From Maribacter ulvicola (GTDB taxonomy: Bacteria; Bacteroidota; Bacteroidia; Flavobacteriales; Flavobacteriaceae): a stretch of 64,000 nt of DNA. Positions 20,378-29,435 of this stretch are shown here, in pieces. The stretch covers positions 1,054,001 to 1,118,000 of the forward strand of contig NZ_FTMA01000001.1 in assembly GCF_900155985.1 (NCBI RefSeq). The letters are read 5' to 3'. A model generated the notes under the pieces. It did no database searches, was not told where the DNA came from, and saw nothing but the letters and a program-made list of their open reading frames with translations. The position numbers were made by a program, and so were the translations under genes. Positions within the stretch are counted from its first letter, which is position 1. Each line of letters starts with the position of its first letter.

Positions 20378-23300
20378 TTAAAACTTTACGTTAATAGTTA
20401 GACCATAACTCCTAGATGTTGGAACTCCAAAATATTCCAAACCTTGAGAATTACCTGCAGTGTAAGCACTTTCTGGGTCAATATTATCAACACTTCTTGA
20501 GATGTAAAATAAGTTAGAGGCGATTAGCGAAACATTTACATTAGTTAAGAAAATATTTTCTAAAGATTTCTCTGGTAAAGAATATCCTATGCTTAATTGT
20601 CTGAACTTGATATAATCTGAATCTTCAACAAATTCCTCTGCAATGTCAGCTATTTCACCGTAATATGTAGCTAGGTTTTCAGGAGCAACGGTAGTTGTAA
20701 ATGCTTGACCGGTTGCTTCGTCAATACCAGAAACGGATAAGCCATTTTCTCTTCCTTCTAAAGTGTTTTTATGTAATCCGTTACCATATAGAGTGGTGTT
20801 TGTTCCAGAAAATATCTGTCCACCAAATTTACCATCTATTAAGAAGTTCATGTTGAAGTTCTTGTATCTAAATGAGTTTGTGAAGCCGAGTGTTAAAGGG
20901 GGTACACCTTCACCTAGTATTTTACGCTCGCCTTCTACAGCTCTTGGTACACCATCACCGTCAATTTCATAAATAATTGTTCCATTAGCATCGCGCTCGT
21001 ATGATACACCAAAGATAGTACCATAGGTTTCTCCTACGATATGGGTAATACGTACATTCTGAGTTCTAGGCTCGTCAAGGTTAACGCTTGAGTCAACATC
21101 ATCAGTAGCAACTACAAGACCTTCGTTATATGCTCCATTAACGGTCATATTCCATGAAAAATCATTAGTTCTTATTGGTGATCCACTTACTAAGAATTCA
21201 AATCCTTTATTGGTTATTTGACCTAAGTTAGCACTTGCACCAGAATATCCTGAGTATACTGAAGTGGCAACATCCACGATATCATTGGTAGTTTCATTAC
21301 TATAGTATGCCAAGTCAAAAGAAAGTCTATTATTGAATAGTCTCATATCCAAACCAATTTCTGTTTCGCTTTTACTGAATGCTACTAAATTTGCATTAGG
21401 TACGGTACTACCAGAAATTCTACCCAAAGGTTGGTTGTTGATTGGATTTCCAAAAATTTCATAGGTCAAAGCCAATGAATATGCATCTTGAGCACCGCCG
21501 GCTACTTCAGAGTAACCACCTCTTAATTTTAAGAAGTTGATAAAAGAAGGCATTGGTAAAGCTTCAGATAATATTAAACTACCATTAACTGACGGATAAA
21601 AATCTGAATTAGGAGTAGTTTTGCCTGGGAACGATAAAGTAGAGAACCAGTCATTTCTGCCTGTAAAGGTTACATAAGCCCAACGATCATAAGATAATTC
21701 TAAAGAACCGTAAACAGATCCTATTTTTCGTTCAGAGTATTCTCTGCTTCTTGATTGGGTAACAGTGTTACCTATATCTTCTAAGCCTGGTACAATAAAA
21801 TCATTACCACCTAAAAATAAATTTTCTGATTTAATGTGGTTGTTGTTAGCACCAACTAGGGCAGAAATAGCAAATTTGTCTGTAATATCTTTTTCTGCTG
21901 ATAAGATTAAATCGGCATCAACTTGGTTATATCTTCTTTCTTCTTCATTAATACCTCCTAAAGGTTTGTAAGCGGTACCAAAAGGTTCTACAGATGTTCT
22001 TCTAATTACATCATGGTCAATACCAACTCTACCAGTTAAGGAAAGCCAGTCTAAAATATCATAACGTAAAGAAGTTGAAGCTATAATTCTATTTCTTACA
22101 TCGTTATTATTGAAATTGTAAGCTGCAAAATATGGATTGGTAGAGAAAGTGTTAGATGAAAACGATCTTTCTGACCCATCTGTATTCGTTGCCGGTAATA
22201 ATGAAGTTACGTCAATATTGCCCGGTAAAAGTGCAACCGAGAAGTTTGCGTTACCTGGCGAATCTGAAAGGCGAGGTCTATTTTTAACCTTTTCGATGAT
22301 ATATTTAGCATTGACGCTGCTTGTAAGCTTATCGGCTAAAATGGCGCTTGAGTTTATAGAAAATGATTTTCTGTTTAATCCCGCATTAGGTAACACATCT
22401 TCATTGTTTAAATCTGAAGCAGATAGCCTATATGTTAAATTTTCAGTAGCACTTGTAATGGCTACAGTGTTAATTAATGTTGAACCGCTTCTGTAGAATT
22501 TATCTACATTATTTCCATTGTAGGAATATGGTCTAGAAACACCATCAAATTGTACCGAATTAACACCGTCAAAAGCTTCTCCCCAAGAAGAGCTTCCGGC
22601 ATCTAATGCTGCACTCTGAGATCCAGGGCGTACACCTCTAACACCTTGTCCGTATTCAGTTTGAAAATCCTGTAAATCCGTATTTACCTTATCAAAAGTA
22701 ACGGAACTACTGAATTCAACACCAAAACCTTCTTGACCTTTACCAGATTTAGTAGTAACAATAATTACACCTCCTGCTGCACGAGAACCGTATAATGCGG
22801 ATGCAGCACCACCTTTAAGAACTGAAATAGATTCGATGTCGTCTGGATTTAAACTAGAAATACCATCACCGCCATCTGATCCTCCCCATAAACTGGCAGA
22901 ACCATTATTTCCATTACCGATAGGAATACCATCAACTACATAAAGTGGTTGGTTGTTACCAGATAATGAACTTGCACCTCTAATTACAACTCTACTAGAA
23001 CCGGCAGCACCCGTTGCATTTTGGGAAATGTTTACACCGGCAATCTTACCCTGTAAAGAGTTAATCGCATTTGGTGTTTTAATGGTCGAAATCTCCTCGG
23101 CATCAACTTCTGTTAGGGAATAGCCTAAAGCCTTGGTTTCTTTTCGTATACCTAAGGCGGTAACAACTACTTCATCTAATTGGCTAGCGTCTTCTGCGAT
23201 AGAAGTATTAACGATTGATCTGCCGTTAATACTAACTTCTTTAGTCTTATAACCTAAAGAGGAGAAAACTAAAGTTGCATTCGCATCAACATTAATAGCA

Positions 23301-23482
23301 TAATTTCCATCAAAATCGGTGGAGGTACCATTTGACGTGCCTTTTTCAACTACGTTAACACCTGGCAAAGGTGATCCTGTATCATCTGTGACAACACCGG
23401 ATACGTTTTTGTCTTGACCAGTTACTGCTTGAAAAAATAACAGTAATGTTAGGGTCAAAAAACTTAATAATTTTTTGTTCAT
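20378..23482 (-). CDS. SusC/RagA family TonB-linked outer membrane transporter
   Basis: The frame opens upstream at 23590, but the real start is the ATG at 23482-23480, giving MNKKLLSFLTLTLLLFFQAV, a clear signal peptide; the upstream residues are not signal-like. A CarboxypepD_reg-like domain follows (VSGVVTDDTGSPLPGVNVVE), then a TonB plug with the SusC signature LYGSRAAGGVIIVTTKSGK, then a beta-barrel ending in a hydrophobic strand finishing with Phe (YGLTINVKF). About 1,034 residues, normal for the family. It imports oligosaccharides (or other polymers) with SusD encoded just downstream. Confidence 0.95.
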   Translation of the reverse strand: MNKKLLSFLTLTLLLFFQAVTGQDKNVSGVVTDDTGSPLPGVNVVEKGTSNGTSTDFDGNYAINVDANATLVFSSLGYKTKEVSINGRSIVNTSIAEDASQLDEVVVTALGIRKETKALGYSLTEVDAEEISTIKTPNAINSLQGKIAGVNISQNATGAAGSSRVVIRGASSLSGNNQPLYVVDGIPIGNGNNGSASLWGGSDGGDGISSLNPDDIESISVLKGGAASALYGSRAAGGVIIVTTKSGKGQEGFGVEFSSSVTFDKVNTDLQDFQTEYGQGVRGVRPGSQSAALDAGSSSWGEAFDGVNSVQFDGVSRPYSYNGNNVDKFYRSGSTLINTVAITSATENLTYRLSASDLNNEDVLPNAGLNRKSFSINSSAILADKLTSSVNAKYIIEKVKNRPRLSDSPGNANFSVALLPGNIDVTSLLPATNTDGSERSFSSNTFSTNPYFAAYNFNNNDVRNRIIASTSLRYDILDWLSLTGRVGIDHDVIRRTSVEPFGTAYKPLGGINEEERRYNQVDADLILSAEKDITDKFAISALVGANNNHIKSENLFLGGNDFIVPGLEDIGNTVTQSRSREYSERKIGSVYGSLELSYDRWAYVTFTGRNDWFSTLSFPGKTTPNSDFYPSVNGSLILSEALPMPSFINFLKLRGGYSEVAGGAQDAYSLALTYEIFGNPINNQPLGRISGSTVPNANLVAFSKSETEIGLDMRLFNNRLSFDLAYYSNETTNDIVDVATSVYSGYSGASANLGQITNKGFEFLVSGSPIRTNDFSWNMTVNGAYNEGLVVATDDVDSSVNLDEPRTQNVRITHIVGETYGTIFGVSYERDANGTIIYEIDGDGVPRAVEGERKILGEGVPPLTLGFTNSFRYKNFNMNFLIDGKFGGQIFSGTNTTLYGNGLHKNTLEGRENGLSVSGIDEATGQAFTTTVAPENLATYYGEIADIAEEFVEDSDYIKFRQLSIGYSLPEKSLENIFLTNVNVSLIASNLFYISRSVDNIDPESAYTAGNSQGLEYFGVPTSRSYGLTINVKF

Positions 23483-23630
23483 AAATAATTGAGTTAAGTT
23501 AGATTGTATAAAATACGAGCTCAAGGTGTGCCTTATTCGACGCAATTGCTGAATATTTTCGACAAATAACTGTTGTGAAAAGCTTAACAACGTGTTAATA
23601 AAACGTAAAAATTTATAAATTAAACGATAA

Positions 23631-24758
23631 TCACTGTTTTTGTGATGATTTTATTATCTGCCATTGTTCCTCTGTAATTGCTGGTCCGTCAAAGAAAGAA
23701 ACTCCGTTTGCCCCATTATTTTTTGCTTGTTGAATGGCTTCTTTCAATTGCTCTGCAGACATCTGTGGTACATATATACCAGTATGTAATTCGGTATTCC
23801 TTCCTTTTAAATCTTCTACGCCTTGTTTGGTGGCATAGCCGATCCAGTCAATTTCTTCGTTGTAAAATTTATTGTATATCATAGGTAAAACAGCATCTAT
23901 ATTCCATTTATCCCATCGCTGACGTACCATATGATCCGCCATTTCTGGATAAGGAAATACGGCTGCGGTCAATATCTTTCCGTTTTCGTGGGTAATTTTA
24001 TAGGCTTCGTCTACTATGGCTTTTACTTTGTTTAATCTAAAATTCTTCCATTCCATGTCAATGGATGGATTGCTAAAGTCTTTAGGATTTTTATGATGTA
24101 ATTTTTCAAATTCAGAGGTGCATACATCGCAATAGCAAAAGTCATATCTTGGTAGTTCCGTTTCTTGTTTTAAATCATATTTTGGAAGCAAACCAATAGG
24201 AAGAAAGATATCTGAATATCTAATGTAATCTAAATGAAAACTGGCTACGCCCTCTACTTTAGACAATCCTTCAATTAAACTAAGAATGTGTTCCCTTGAT
24301 TCTTTTCGTGTTGGGCAAAGCCATTTATAATACCCTACATAAGGTGGTTCGTCATAGCAAGATTTTCCATCTCTACTTACAGCATACCATTCTGGGTGTT
24401 GTTCTGCAATTTTATCCCCAGGACGGTTTATGGTAAACATCCACGCATGAACTTCTAGGTTGTATTTTTTGGCGATAGGTACCAATCTAGCAAGTAACTC
24501 TGGGTCACCATTAGTGTTAATTAAGAGAGCTTGTAGACCATTCTCGCTATACTTTTTAAACTCTTCGTTAAAAGATTCGTCTGATCTAGTCTTGTTTGCT
24601 GTTATCCAAGTCCAAAACTTAAAGTCCTTTTCTTTGTTTAACGAATTTTCACTGGTTTTAGGCTCTTTACTTTTCTCTTGTGATTTTGTTTCACAAGAAA
24701 TAGAGAGACTTAAAATAATAAATGTTACTAATGGAATGAACTTAGTTAAATGTTTCAT
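23631..24758 (-). CDS. GHL10-like putative glycoside hydrolase lipoprotein
   Basis: Predicted lipoprotein: hydrophobic leader ending LSISC (Cys22). The body is a TIM-barrel of the glycosyl-hydrolase-like 10 family: FKFWTWITANKTR, a GLQALLINTNG segment, EVHAWMFTINRPG, SFHLDYIRYSD and DAVLPMIYNKFY. Asp in LDYIRY and nearby acids are candidate active-site residues, but no activity is established for this subfamily. It lies about 150 bases upstream of susC on the same strand, so it may be the first gene of the uptake locus. Confidence is good for the family, low for substrate. Confidence 0.75.
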   Translation of the reverse strand: MKHLTKFIPLVTFIILSLSISCETKSQEKSKEPKTSENSLNKEKDFKFWTWITANKTRSDESFNEEFKKYSENGLQALLINTNGDPELLARLVPIAKKYNLEVHAWMFTINRPGDKIAEQHPEWYAVSRDGKSCYDEPPYVGYYKWLCPTRKESREHILSLIEGLSKVEGVASFHLDYIRYSDIFLPIGLLPKYDLKQETELPRYDFCYCDVCTSEFEKLHHKNPKDFSNPSIDMEWKNFRLNKVKAIVDEAYKITHENGKILTAAVFPYPEMADHMVRQRWDKWNIDAVLPMIYNKFYNEEIDWIGYATKQGVEDLKGRNTELHTGIYVPQMSAEQLKEAIQQAKNNGANGVSFFDGPAITEEQWQIIKSSQKQ

Positions 24759-25544
24759 GATGGGTTTCTATTTTTCGTCTGTATAATTAATTGAATATAA
24801 AGGGGTTTAATTTTCTGTTTTAAAAAGTCAAAACTATGCTTTTCTATAATCTGTATCTCTGTTTGTACGGTAATTATTTTGGCATGTTTCTGTTGTTTAT
24901 TATCATTTGCTCAACATATTGTAGTATGATTTTTAAGCTATATAATGTTCTTGGATGTGGCGTTAGAGCTATTCTTGTTCGGTTTATGCATCCTAGCATA
25001 ATTTATTAGCAACATAACCAAAAAGCTCCAAGCACCATTAGGGTACTTACCTATACCTAATGCCGTTTTATTACCATGTTTAAAAGCTTACGTCTTTTTT
25101 TAGCTCAAAAATGGTGGCTATTTATGGTAGGAATAAAAGAGGGGTCACCGTTTTTTTATATTCCGATGATTTTGTTTTAAGTAAGACCAGGATTTTTTTT
25201 TATTAATGATAGTGTGGATGTTAAGCATAATCAATATTAAATGTGATAGAATTTGGAAAGTAACATGGTTGCTTTACCTCTATATTCTAATTAAACCGGT
25301 TAGAACAACTATATAAAAAGGGTTAAATTTTATATTTTAAACCCTATTATTGTTAATCTCCTTTTAAAACGGAGTTAAGCTATTGTTGTTTTTAAGTACT
25401 TTTAGCAACAATTAAGCCTTTTTTGCTATTCTAATATTTAGGCTGAATATTTATAAATTTTTTTTTAATCGGAATGTTTTTAGCCTAACAACAAAAAAAT
25501 GAAGCCTAACGTCAGATTATGTATAGAAAAATTGTTTGTAGCCG
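24759..25544. other. Long AT-rich non-coding region with a series of hairpins
   Basis: Nearly 800 bases with no gene. Its right half holds three consecutive potential hairpins: AGGGTT...AACCCT at 25319-25345, TTAA(t)CTCC...GGAGTTAA at 25354-25379, and ATTGTTG...CAACAAT at 25382-25411. They lie upstream of the LytS-type kinase gene and could form a structured leader or the termini of an unannotated RNA. I see no tRNA. Confidence 0.5.
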
Positions 25545-26630
25545 ATGGATATTAGATTGATCAAGTTTTTACGCAAACCTAAGTTTTTTGGGACAAGTGA
25601 TATTAAACTTTGGCACCATTTTCTATTTTGGTCGATTTACTTCATTTTCAATACTTTTCGTTGGACATTTATTCATGACGATTTTCTACTTTCTTTACGT
25701 ACCAATTTAATTGGTTTTCCTATTCACATGTTTTTGGCGTATTTAAATGCGTATTACTTAATGCCCAAATTCATTTATAGAAAAAAGTACGTTCAATACA
25801 CTATATTCATTTTCTTATCCTTGTTTATAATGCTCTTGGTAAAGTTTAATCTTACCTATTTTTTGGTGAGTACCGATGTAATGCCAGAAGGGCCGGAAGT
25901 AATAAGTACATTGACCATTGGTTATGCTGTACAAACTATGATCGGCGAGGTGTACGTAATTTCATTCTTTACTGCAATTAAACTGACAATAGATTGGCTT
26001 AGAGAGAGTAGTAAGCTTCATGATCTGGAAAAACGCCAATTAAAAACAGAACTTCGTTTTTTAAGGTCGCAGGTTTCTCCACATTTTTTCTTTAATACCT
26101 TAAATAATATATACTCTTTAACTTTAGAAAAATCTGATCAGGCGCCAGAGGTTATTTTAAAATTATCTGAATTAATGCGCTATCTGTTGTATGCGACTAA
26201 AAAGCAACGTCAAGATTTAACGAGTGAAATTAATTGTATTAGAAATTATATAGATTTGGAACGTATTAGGTTCGATGATTCTTTGAAGATAGATATGAAT
26301 ATTTCAGGTGACCTTATGAATTGTAAAATCCCACCTATGTTGCTGATTCCGTTTATAGAGAATTGTTTTAAACATGGCGCAAATAAAAATATTGGGGAGA
26401 TGAAGATAGTTATTGATATCCATGTTGATAATGATTATATGGATTTTAAAGTATCTAATTCTATACCATTGGTTAATAAAGAATATGTTTACCCAGTGAA
26501 AAGAGGAGGAATAGGCCTATCTAATGTGAAAAAACGTTTAGAGTTAGGGTATGGTAAGAACGATTACGATTTAAAGATTTTCGAAGAGAATAAAATGTTC
26601 AATGTATTTTTAAAGCTTAAGGTAGTATGA
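25545..26630 (+). CDS. LytS-type sensor histidine kinase (HisKA_7TM-less, His_kinase domain)
   Basis: Membrane sensor kinase. The first ~150 residues contain four hydrophobic segments (FWSIYFIFNTF, LIGFPIHMFLAY, YTIFIFLSLFIMLLVKF and a segment near 130-148). The cytoplasmic part has the LytS/YpdA-type phosphoacceptor region LRSQVSPHFFFNTLNNIYSL with His180, and an ATP-binding domain (PPMLLIPFIENCFKHG, GGIGLSNVKKRLEL). It overlaps the response-regulator gene by four bases (ATGA), so they form one two-component system. The input signal is unknown; the transmembrane block has no extracellular domain of size. Confidence 0.93.
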   Translation: MDIRLIKFLRKPKFFGTSDIKLWHHFLFWSIYFIFNTFRWTFIHDDFLLSLRTNLIGFPIHMFLAYLNAYYLMPKFIYRKKYVQYTIFIFLSLFIMLLVKFNLTYFLVSTDVMPEGPEVISTLTIGYAVQTMIGEVYVISFFTAIKLTIDWLRESSKLHDLEKRQLKTELRFLRSQVSPHFFFNTLNNIYSLTLEKSDQAPEVILKLSELMRYLLYATKKQRQDLTSEINCIRNYIDLERIRFDDSLKIDMNISGDLMNCKIPPMLLIPFIENCFKHGANKNIGEMKIVIDIHVDNDYMDFKVSNSIPLVNKEYVYPVKRGGIGLSNVKKRLELGYGKNDYDLKIFEENKMFNVFLKLKVV

Positions 26631-27340
26631 TTTTGAAAGTAATAGTAGTAGATGATGAACCATTGGCGGTAAATGTGATTAAAAACTATATAGAAAGAGT
26701 AAAAGAATTGCAACTTGTGGGTACTTTTTCTAATGCCTTAGATGCATCTACTTTTTTAAGAGATCATCAAGTAGATATTATGTTTTTAGATATTAATATG
26801 CCTTTTCTAAATGGGTTAGAGTTTTTAAGCACTCTTCATAATAAACCATTTGTTATTATGACCACAGCTCATGAAGAACACGCATTAAAAAGCTTTGAAC
26901 TTCAGGCAATAGACTATTTGGTAAAACCAATTTCATTGCCCCGTTTCTTTAAGTCCGTAGATCGTGTTATAGGTCTAAAGAAAGGTGCTAGTTCTGGTAG
27001 TTCAGATAAGGATGAGAAGCCATCTATTTTTGTGAAAGTCGATAAAAAGAAACTTCAGAAGATATATTTAGATGAAATTATGGTTATAGAAAGCCTTAAG
27101 GATTACATCAGAATTATCACCCCCACAGATAAATATATTATTCATAGAACGCTAAGTAGTTTTACCGATGAGCTTCCTGGAGATAATTTTATTAGAATTC
27201 ATCGGTCATACACTATTGCAGTAGACAAAGTTAGTGTTGTTGAAGGGAATAGTGTAGAAATTGGCGGTATTAGATATACCATTGGTAGAAGCTATTTGGC
27301 AGATGCAAAAAGTAGAATTTTGAATGATTTAACGGATTAG
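26627..27340 (+). CDS. LytTR-family response regulator
   Basis: Residues 1-120 form a receiver domain with VVDDEPLA (acidic pair D9/D10), phosphoacceptor D55 (MFLDINMPF) and YLVKPISLP. The C-terminal ~100 residues are a LytTR DNA-binding domain (IFVKVDKKKLQKI, IESLKDYIRI, FIRIHRSYTIAVDKV). Phosphorylated by the kinase encoded just upstream. The targets are not evident: neither neighbour is an obvious LytTR regulon member. Translation is coupled to the kinase, and the tRNA methyltransferase gene follows after seven bases. Confidence 0.95.
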   Translation: MILKVIVVDDEPLAVNVIKNYIERVKELQLVGTFSNALDASTFLRDHQVDIMFLDINMPFLNGLEFLSTLHNKPFVIMTTAHEEHALKSFELQAIDYLVKPISLPRFFKSVDRVIGLKKGASSGSSDKDEKPSIFVKVDKKKLQKIYLDEIMVIESLKDYIRIITPTDKYIIHRTLSSFTDELPGDNFIRIHRSYTIAVDKVSVVEGNSVEIGGIRYTIGRSYLADAKSRILNDLTD

Positions 27341-27347
27341 GAAGGCA

Positions 27348-28061
27348 TTGAGCAATATTTTTAGATTTAAACAATTCAGTATCAATCAAGACCGTAGTGC
27401 TATGAAAATTGGGACGGACGGAGTACTGCTTGGTGCTTGGACTAGAGTAGGTCATAACCCAAATGCTATTCTTGATATTGGTGCCGGCACAGGTGTGGTC
27501 GCATTAATGTTGGCGCAAAGAAGCAACGCTGAGGTAATTGATGCCTTAGAAATAGATGCAGATGCCTATGAGCAATGTGTAGAGAATTTTGAAATGTCCC
27601 CTTGGGGAAATCGGTTATACTGTTATCACGCAGGACTAGATGAGTTTGTAGAGGAAATTGAAGATCAATATGAATTGATCGTCTGTAATCCACCATTTTA
27701 TTCAGAAACGGTTACTTCTGGAAGCGTACAGCGGGATCGGGCAAGACAAAATGAGTTTCTTCCTTTTGACGAACTATTAACAGGGGTAGCAAAGTTATTA
27801 GCTGAAAATGGCGTGTTCACCACAATTATACCTTTTAAGGAAAAAGATGATTTTGTGGAAATGGCTTCAGGTCTAGGGTTGTTCCTAAATGAATGCTTGC
27901 AAGTAAAAGGAAATGCTACCTCAGCTATAAAACGAACGTTATTAAATTTTTCACGTCAAGAGAAAGTATGCAAAACAGTGGAGTTAATTATAGAAAGTGA
28001 CAGACATCAGTATACCACTGATTATGTGAATTTAACCAAAGAATTTTATTTAAAAATGTAA
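27348..28061 (+). CDS. trmN: tRNA1(Val) adenine-37 N6-methyltransferase
   Basis: Transfers methyl from SAM to A37 of tRNA-Val. Class I methyltransferase: DIGAGTG at residues 43-49 (SAM binding) and catalytic NPPF at residues 114-117. The opening MSNIFRFKQFSINQDRSAMKIGTDGVLLGAW is the YfiC/TrmN6 signature. The start is a TTG seven bases after the response-regulator stop; no ATG nearby keeps the conserved N-terminus. Length 237 is normal. Co-transcription with the two-component genes is likely but probably not functional. Confidence 0.9.
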   Translation: MSNIFRFKQFSINQDRSAMKIGTDGVLLGAWTRVGHNPNAILDIGAGTGVVALMLAQRSNAEVIDALEIDADAYEQCVENFEMSPWGNRLYCYHAGLDEFVEEIEDQYELIVCNPPFYSETVTSGSVQRDRARQNEFLPFDELLTGVAKLLAENGVFTTIIPFKEKDDFVEMASGLGLFLNECLQVKGNATSAIKRTLLNFSRQEKVCKTVELIIESDRHQYTTDYVNLTKEFYLKM

Positions 28062-28094
28062 CTTAATCAATCAGTAATGTTGTATTTCTTTATT

Positions 28095-28102
28095 TATCTT
28101 TG
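28095..28102 (+). promoter_or_regulatory. Possible -7 element for the acyl-CoA dehydrogenase gene
   Basis: TATCTTTG matches the Bacteroidota TAnnTTTG -7 element, 15 bases before the start codon. No well-spaced -33 TTG is present, so this is tentative. Confidence 0.35.
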
Positions 28103-28116
28103 GTAAAACCATAGTT

Positions 28117-29295
28117 ATGAGACCAGATTTATTTGAAGCACCAGACTACTACAATTTAGACGATTTACTTTCTGAAGAACATTTGCTAGTCCGTGATGCC
28201 GCACGCCAGTGGGTGAAGCGGGATATATCTCCGATCATTGAGGAATATGCCCAAAAGGCAGAGTTTCCAAAGCAGATTATTAAAGGTCTTGCAGAAATTG
28301 GTGCTTTTGGACCCTATATTCCGGTGGAGTATGGTGGTGCTGGGTTGGATCAAATAAGTTACGGCCTCATCATGCAAGAAATTGAAAGAGGGGATAGTGG
28401 TGTTCGTTCTACGGCATCTGTACAATCTTCTTTGGTGATGTACCCAATTTATACCTACGGGACAGCGGAACAACGTAAAAAATACTTGCCAAAATTAGCT
28501 TCTGGCGAATGGATGGGTTCTTTTGGTTTAACGGAGCCTAACCACGGTTCTAACCCTAGTGGTATGGAAACCAGGTACAAAGATATGGGCGACCATTATT
28601 TGCTAAACGGTGCCAAACTTTGGATTTCAAATTCACCATTTTGTGATATAGCCGTAGTTTGGGCCAAAAATGAAGAAGGTCGTATTCACGGTTTAATCGT
28701 GGAACGTGGTATGGAAGGATTTACTACGCCAGAAACGCATAATAAATGGTCACTTAGAGCATCGGCAACTGGTGAATTGATTTTTGATAATGTAAAAGTT
28801 CCAAAGGAGAATCTGCTACCAAATAAATCTGGACTAGGGGCGCCGTTAGGTTGTTTAGATTCTGCAAGATTTGGTATTGCATGGGGAGCAATCGGTGCGG
28901 CAATGGATTGCTATGATACGGCATTAAAATATGCAAAAGAACGAATTCAATTTGGTAAACCTATTGCTGCGACACAATTGCAGCAAAAGAAACTGGCAGA
29001 AATGATTACAGAGATTACCAAAGCGCAATTATTGGCTTTTCGTTTAGGGCAATTGAAGAATCAAGGCAGAGCTACCTCGGCCCAAATATCTATGGCGAAA
29101 AGAAACAATGTGGAGATGGCCATTAACATAGCTCGCGAAGCTAGACAGGTTCTTGGTGGTATGGGCATTACCGGCGAATACAGTATAATGCGCCATATGA
29201 TGAATTTAGAAAGCGTAATTACCTATGAGGGTACGCATGATATTCATTTGTTGATTACAGGTGCCGATATTACGGGTATGCCTGCTTTTCAATAA
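28117..29295 (+). CDS. Glutaryl-CoA dehydrogenase-type acyl-CoA dehydrogenase
   Basis: FAD flavoenzyme oxidising an acyl-CoA, most likely glutaryl-CoA with decarboxylation in lysine/tryptophan catabolism. The sequence has FGLTEPNHGSNPSGMETR, LNGAKLWISNSPFCDIAVVWA and a catalytic glutamate at residue 371 in ITYEGTHDIH; the same YEGTHDIH context is found in glutaryl-CoA dehydrogenases. RIQFGKPIAATQLQQKKLAEM is also close to that group. Length 392 is normal. A strong terminator follows. Substrate assignment is by sequence resemblance; other short-chain substrates are possible. Confidence 0.88.
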   Translation: MRPDLFEAPDYYNLDDLLSEEHLLVRDAARQWVKRDISPIIEEYAQKAEFPKQIIKGLAEIGAFGPYIPVEYGGAGLDQISYGLIMQEIERGDSGVRSTASVQSSLVMYPIYTYGTAEQRKKYLPKLASGEWMGSFGLTEPNHGSNPSGMETRYKDMGDHYLLNGAKLWISNSPFCDIAVVWAKNEEGRIHGLIVERGMEGFTTPETHNKWSLRASATGELIFDNVKVPKENLLPNKSGLGAPLGCLDSARFGIAWGAIGAAMDCYDTALKYAKERIQFGKPIAATQLQQKKLAEMITEITKAQLLAFRLGQLKNQGRATSAQISMAKRNNVEMAINIAREARQVLGGMGITGEYSIMRHMMNLESVITYEGTHDIHLLITGADITGMPAFQ

Positions 29296-29398
29296 AGTAA
29301 CAATTTGGTATAATTACCTTAATACAGAATAAAGAGCGTACCAGTACCTTTGAATAGTGCAAGTAAGATGGATGCATATTTTTTTGGATAAAAGCTTA

Positions 29399-29424
29399 AG
29401 CCGATGGGAGCATCGGCTTTTTTT
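29399..29424 (+). terminator. Intrinsic terminator after the acyl-CoA dehydrogenase gene
   Basis: Stem AGCCGATG / CATCGGCT (8 bp) with GGAG loop, followed by seven T. It lies between convergent genes, and the U-run favours the plus strand. Confidence 0.9.
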
Positions 29425-29435
29425 GTGCCTTTATT

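Noticed and set aside
23483-23590. Upstream start for SusC giving 36 extra residues
   Set aside because: The signal peptide begins at the ATG at 23482; the extra residues are not signal-like.
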